From the NCBI RefSeq assembly GCF_918797505.1, contig NC_092794.1, positions 62,419,167-62,483,166 of the forward strand: DNA of 64,000 nt, given 5' to 3'. A model generated the notes under the pieces. That model made no database searches. It saw nothing but the letters and a program-made list of their open reading frames with translations, and was not told where the DNA came from. Below are positions 61,201 through 64,000 of this stretch, one piece after another (position 1 is the first letter of the stretch; each line of letters opens with the position of its first letter). The position numbers and the translations under genes were made by a program. Origin of the DNA: Bemisia tabaci. Taxonomy: Eukaryota > Arthropoda > Insecta > Hemiptera > Aleyrodidae.

Positions 61201-63863
61201 TTTCGTCACTTTTCTTAAGAATGTGCTTTATTCGTTTTGATGTTTTCCATCTATCTTAGATTATGCAGTTCAAACATTTTCATCTTAATTTTTTTGTTCC
61301 AGATGGTCATTTCGTACGAGCCGAAAGATTATAATCTAGTGAGTGCGAATAAATCAAGTAATCAACAAAAAAATAGAAATAAAGATCTACTTCCAGTAGA
61401 AAGTAGTAGAGTTTATCTTACACCCAAACCAGGAATTGATGGTAGCGATTATATCAATGCCTCGTGGTGCCTAGGTGAGTACATTTTAATGTTTCGTAGT
61501 GATTTTGAGATCTTATTTGTGCGCAGGTTACAGTGACTGCGAAACCTGCATTATACATGGTTCCATTCTCTACAAAGGTGATTGTCCATTAAAATTTCAA
61601 CAAGAAGCTGCTAATGCCCCATCTGTAATGTGTAGCTTTGTCTGTAATGCTGCCTTTTCAGTGTTATCTCCTCATTTTGTTCTTAAAGATTAGCACTCAT
61701 TTTGCTTTGCATCGTATAATGTTTATATTTTTCAATGGGCCTGGCCGTAAGTTTGTAAAATAAACTGGATAAAAAATGAAGAGAGTTACTCTTACTCTCT
61801 ACATTCATAATGTTGATTTATTTTTCATTCAACACTACCATGTTGGTGTTTTCCCCTGGTTTTGTTCTTACAGACTAGTATTCATTTTGCTTTGCATTGT
61901 CTAATGTTTATATTTGTTAATGGGCCTGTTTGTAAGTTTGTAAAATAAAGTGGATAAAAAATGAAGATGCTTAAGTACTTACTCTTAATTACGTAATATG
62001 ATCTGAATGGTGAAGAGCAGGGCCTACTTCAAAGTAGAAGCTAGCTTGATTGTCGGTTGCAAGAAAGTAAGGGAAAATAATGCATTTTTTTTTTCTCTTG
62101 CAGGTTTTAAGAAGTTACGTGAGTTTATTATAACTCAGCATCCTTTAGAATCAACAGTATTAGATTTTTGGCAAATGATTTGGGACCACAATGCTCAAAC
62201 TATTGTTTTATTAACTGACCCTGAAAACTCCCTAGAGGTAAGAAAACAGTTATAATTTTTGCTACCCCTTTGCTACCTTTCTATTCTACTTGAAATTTTT
62301 GTTATTATTAAACATTTTACAATTGATCTCTGTCGTATGAGACAACATCATGAGATGTTTTTGGTTTCTTAAAAATACCTTTACTTCAAGTTTTTAATGA
62401 AAATAGCCTGGGTAAAATATTGAATAATGATCAATTATTTTTTGTCCCTAAAATTTGCGATGAGATTGAGTTCAGAATTGTCTTTGTGTTGTCTGTGCGT
62501 TGTTTCTCTTTGATCTTTACATTTTTTGAGTCATATGTATCGCACTAAGGTTTTGGACTAGAAATGAAGTTTCTAGTTTAATGTCCGGAATAGACATTTG
62601 ATTTCCTGCAAAAGTTTTAATTTTTTTTTTCAAATTGTAAGTAAATACTTTGTGTATGGGAGCATGTGTATGTCTCTCCATCAACTTTCCCTAGGAAAGT
62701 CAATTTTAGTTAGGAATTCTGAGGATCCGGAAACCTTCCACTTTCATCTCTATTTCTGACTTGTTATGACTAAAGTTATGAAGTTCCTATTTATTTTTCC
62801 TTTACCATTTCAGGAGTATGGAATTTTCTGGCCTCAAGAGCCTGAAGAAATTCTAGATGGTGATAGTTTTAAGGTTAAGTGCATAGAGCATAACGAATTA
62901 GATGGATACATCACAAGGGACTTTACTGTGCATTCGCAGCAAGATGATTATGAATTATCCGTACGCATAATTCAGTCTTCAAACTATTTTTCCAATCTTG
63001 AGTCTTTGTACAAACTTCTTGAAATTGTTCAAGAGTGGCATTTAGAATATCAAAATGGACCTGTTGTTGTAGTAGACAAGTAAGTAATTGCAAATTATTG
63101 TATGACACTACATATGCCACAACTTATTGTTAGTTCAGATTGTGGATCGTCTCAATCATTTTTACAAAAGAGGAATATACTGAGGTATTTTGGCAGGAAA
63201 AAAATTTAAGTAAAAAACACAAAAATAACACAGTCCATTTAGGTTCTTTCTGCGTAGCATTATTGAGCAAAATAAGGTGAATATGGTAGCGCTTTAGGTT
63301 TTTATCCCAATTGTATCCATATGAATTGGAATACTTATCCTTTATACATTTTAAAATTGCCAATAAGACCAAACAAAGTTTCTAGAAAATTAACGGATCT
63401 GTACTATTGGTGGACTAAGAATTCGTAATCATGTTTTATTTTATTCAAGAAAAACAAATCAAAATTTCTCCTCACAATTTTGTGTGATGTTTTTAGAATG
63501 AAAGAAAAAAATTCCTAATAAATTTCAATCGAGCCTGTTGGTGTGTTTCTCTTTAAAAAAATAAAATATTAGAGAAGGGTTACAACATTACCATCCGGAA
63601 TATGCATTGCTTCAACTTCAGCCATTGATATCCAAAATCGAGTTTCATATTATTATTTTGTTCTTTAGAGTGAATAAATTAAGATTGAGGAGATGTTTGT
63701 AAATTTTACCTTATCATTTTCCTGCAGGTTTGGTGGAACAGAGGCAGCTACATTTTGCTGCTTGGCAACATTAAGCAAACAACTGGAGTATGAAAACAGT
63801 GCTGACGTTTGCATGTATGCCAAAATGTACCATAACAGGCGTCCTGGTATTTGGAAATCAGTC
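52234..63863 (+). CDS. Ptp99A: Ptp99A, R5-type receptor protein tyrosine phosphatase (3' end outside window)
   Basis: Neuronal receptor phosphatase, homologue of Drosophila Ptp99A and vertebrate PTPRG/PTPRZ. Exons: 52234-52321, 53270-53470, 54365-54645, 55232-55479, 56077-56357, 57000-57211, 57573-57698, 58344-58516, 59798-60080, 61303-61474, 62104-62237, 62814-63079, 63728-63863, then beyond the window. Phases join for 867 codons. Residues 1-25 form a signal peptide. Two fibronectin III domains follow (about 30-126 and 128-232), then a membrane span at about 251-272 ([22 protein letters not shown]). D1 (about 325-600) keeps [15 protein letters not shown], the WPDHG loop (Asp504) and [12 protein letters not shown] (Cys536, Arg542), so it should be active. 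D2 (from about 655) has [15 protein letters not shown]: Asp821 replaces the catalytic Cys and the loop Arg is gone. No carbonic-anhydrase-like domain is present. The ectodomain would be short if no exon was missed in the 948-bp first intron. Confidence 0.95.
56470..56605 (+). mobile_element. Degenerate LINE tail in Ptp99A intron 5
   Basis: Nucleotide similarity to the LINE tail at 35475-35736: AGGTTGGAGGGA, GAAGCAGTTAAAATGT, GGTTAGGTGTCATAGAG and CACTGTAAAGC occur in the same order. The frame is broken by indels. Confidence 0.65.
59240..59311 (-). mobile_element. tRNA-like SINE head, minus strand, Ptp99A intron 8
   Basis: The minus strand reads TGGTGTAATGG (A box, 59293-59305) and, after a short stem, GGTCCCGGGTTTGATT (B box, 59250-59266), spaced as in a tRNA-derived SINE. 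The rest of the element probably extends toward lower coordinates. Confidence 0.5.
60741..61195 (+). mobile_element. Interspersed repeat family D, copy 2 (Ptp99A intron)
   Basis: Second copy of the repeat at 14769-15241, in the intron before the first D2 exon of Ptp99A. It starts GTGACTTGGTCCAAGCGTTA and ends near CAAATACGTCCAATT, with indels throughout. Confidence 0.75.
61679..61990. repeat. Diverged direct duplication, Ptp99A intron 10
   Basis: Segments beginning GTTCTTAAAGATTAGCACTC (61679) and GTTCTTACAGACTAGTATTC (61864) share about 125 bp, including TTTGTAAAATAAA-TGGATAAAAAATGAAGA. Spacing is 185 bp. Confidence 0.8.
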
Positions 63864-64000
63864 GTAAGTAATTTTCTCGTAAATATCTTTCTGTTTGTAT
63901 TCTTCTCCATTTTAAGAGAAAAAGTCCTGTATGCTGCACATTTTTCGTACAGTATTTTTACCTAGTGCAGTAACTTTGGAGTCCATGAATTTACAAACCA

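Overview
The window looks like nuclear DNA of an insect. The genes have many short exons with GT/AG introns, an insect-type TTAGG telomere repeat sits inside the sequence, and three recognisable genes closely match animal families. The density of small inverted-repeat elements suggests a hemipteran, perhaps a whitefly, but that is inference from memory and not shown by the sequence. All calls come from reading and translating by eye. No database search was run.

Region 1 (about 1-32,700) has no protein gene I can support. It is a graveyard of mobile DNA: MITE-like elements with clear terminal inverted repeats (TIRs) and target-site duplications (TSDs), a homopurine tract, an interstitial TTAGG array, several fold-back elements, and a 4.3 kb inverted repeat (18,289-22,620) whose arms are built from tandem repeats. 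At least four elements fall into two groups with their own 4-bp target duplications (CATA; AAAT/ATTT). Two others have perfect 8-bp duplications (hAT-like).

Region 2 (about 32,780-47,390) is a complete 15-coding-exon Sec23 gene on the + strand, the GAP subunit of the COPII coat (778 aa). Its introns hold a LINE tail with an 18-bp TSD, a TA-flanked MITE, a probable Helitron with 130-bp internal repeats, and a Harbinger-like MITE.

Region 3 (about 48,670-51,290) is a four-coding-exon minus-strand gene for a 212-aa securin-like protein, with a KEN box, a D-box-like motif and an acidic C-terminal half. It converges on Sec23.

Region 4 (52,234 to the window end) is the 5' part of Ptp99A on the + strand, a type R5 receptor tyrosine phosphatase: signal peptide, two fibronectin III domains, a membrane span, an active D1 domain and a D2 domain in which Asp replaces the catalytic Cys. 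The gene runs off the right edge. Securin and Ptp99A are head to head, with 950 bp between their start codons.

The three genes do not form a pathway: Sec23 is secretory housekeeping, securin is cell-cycle control, Ptp99A is neuronal signalling. Their order may help synteny comparison.
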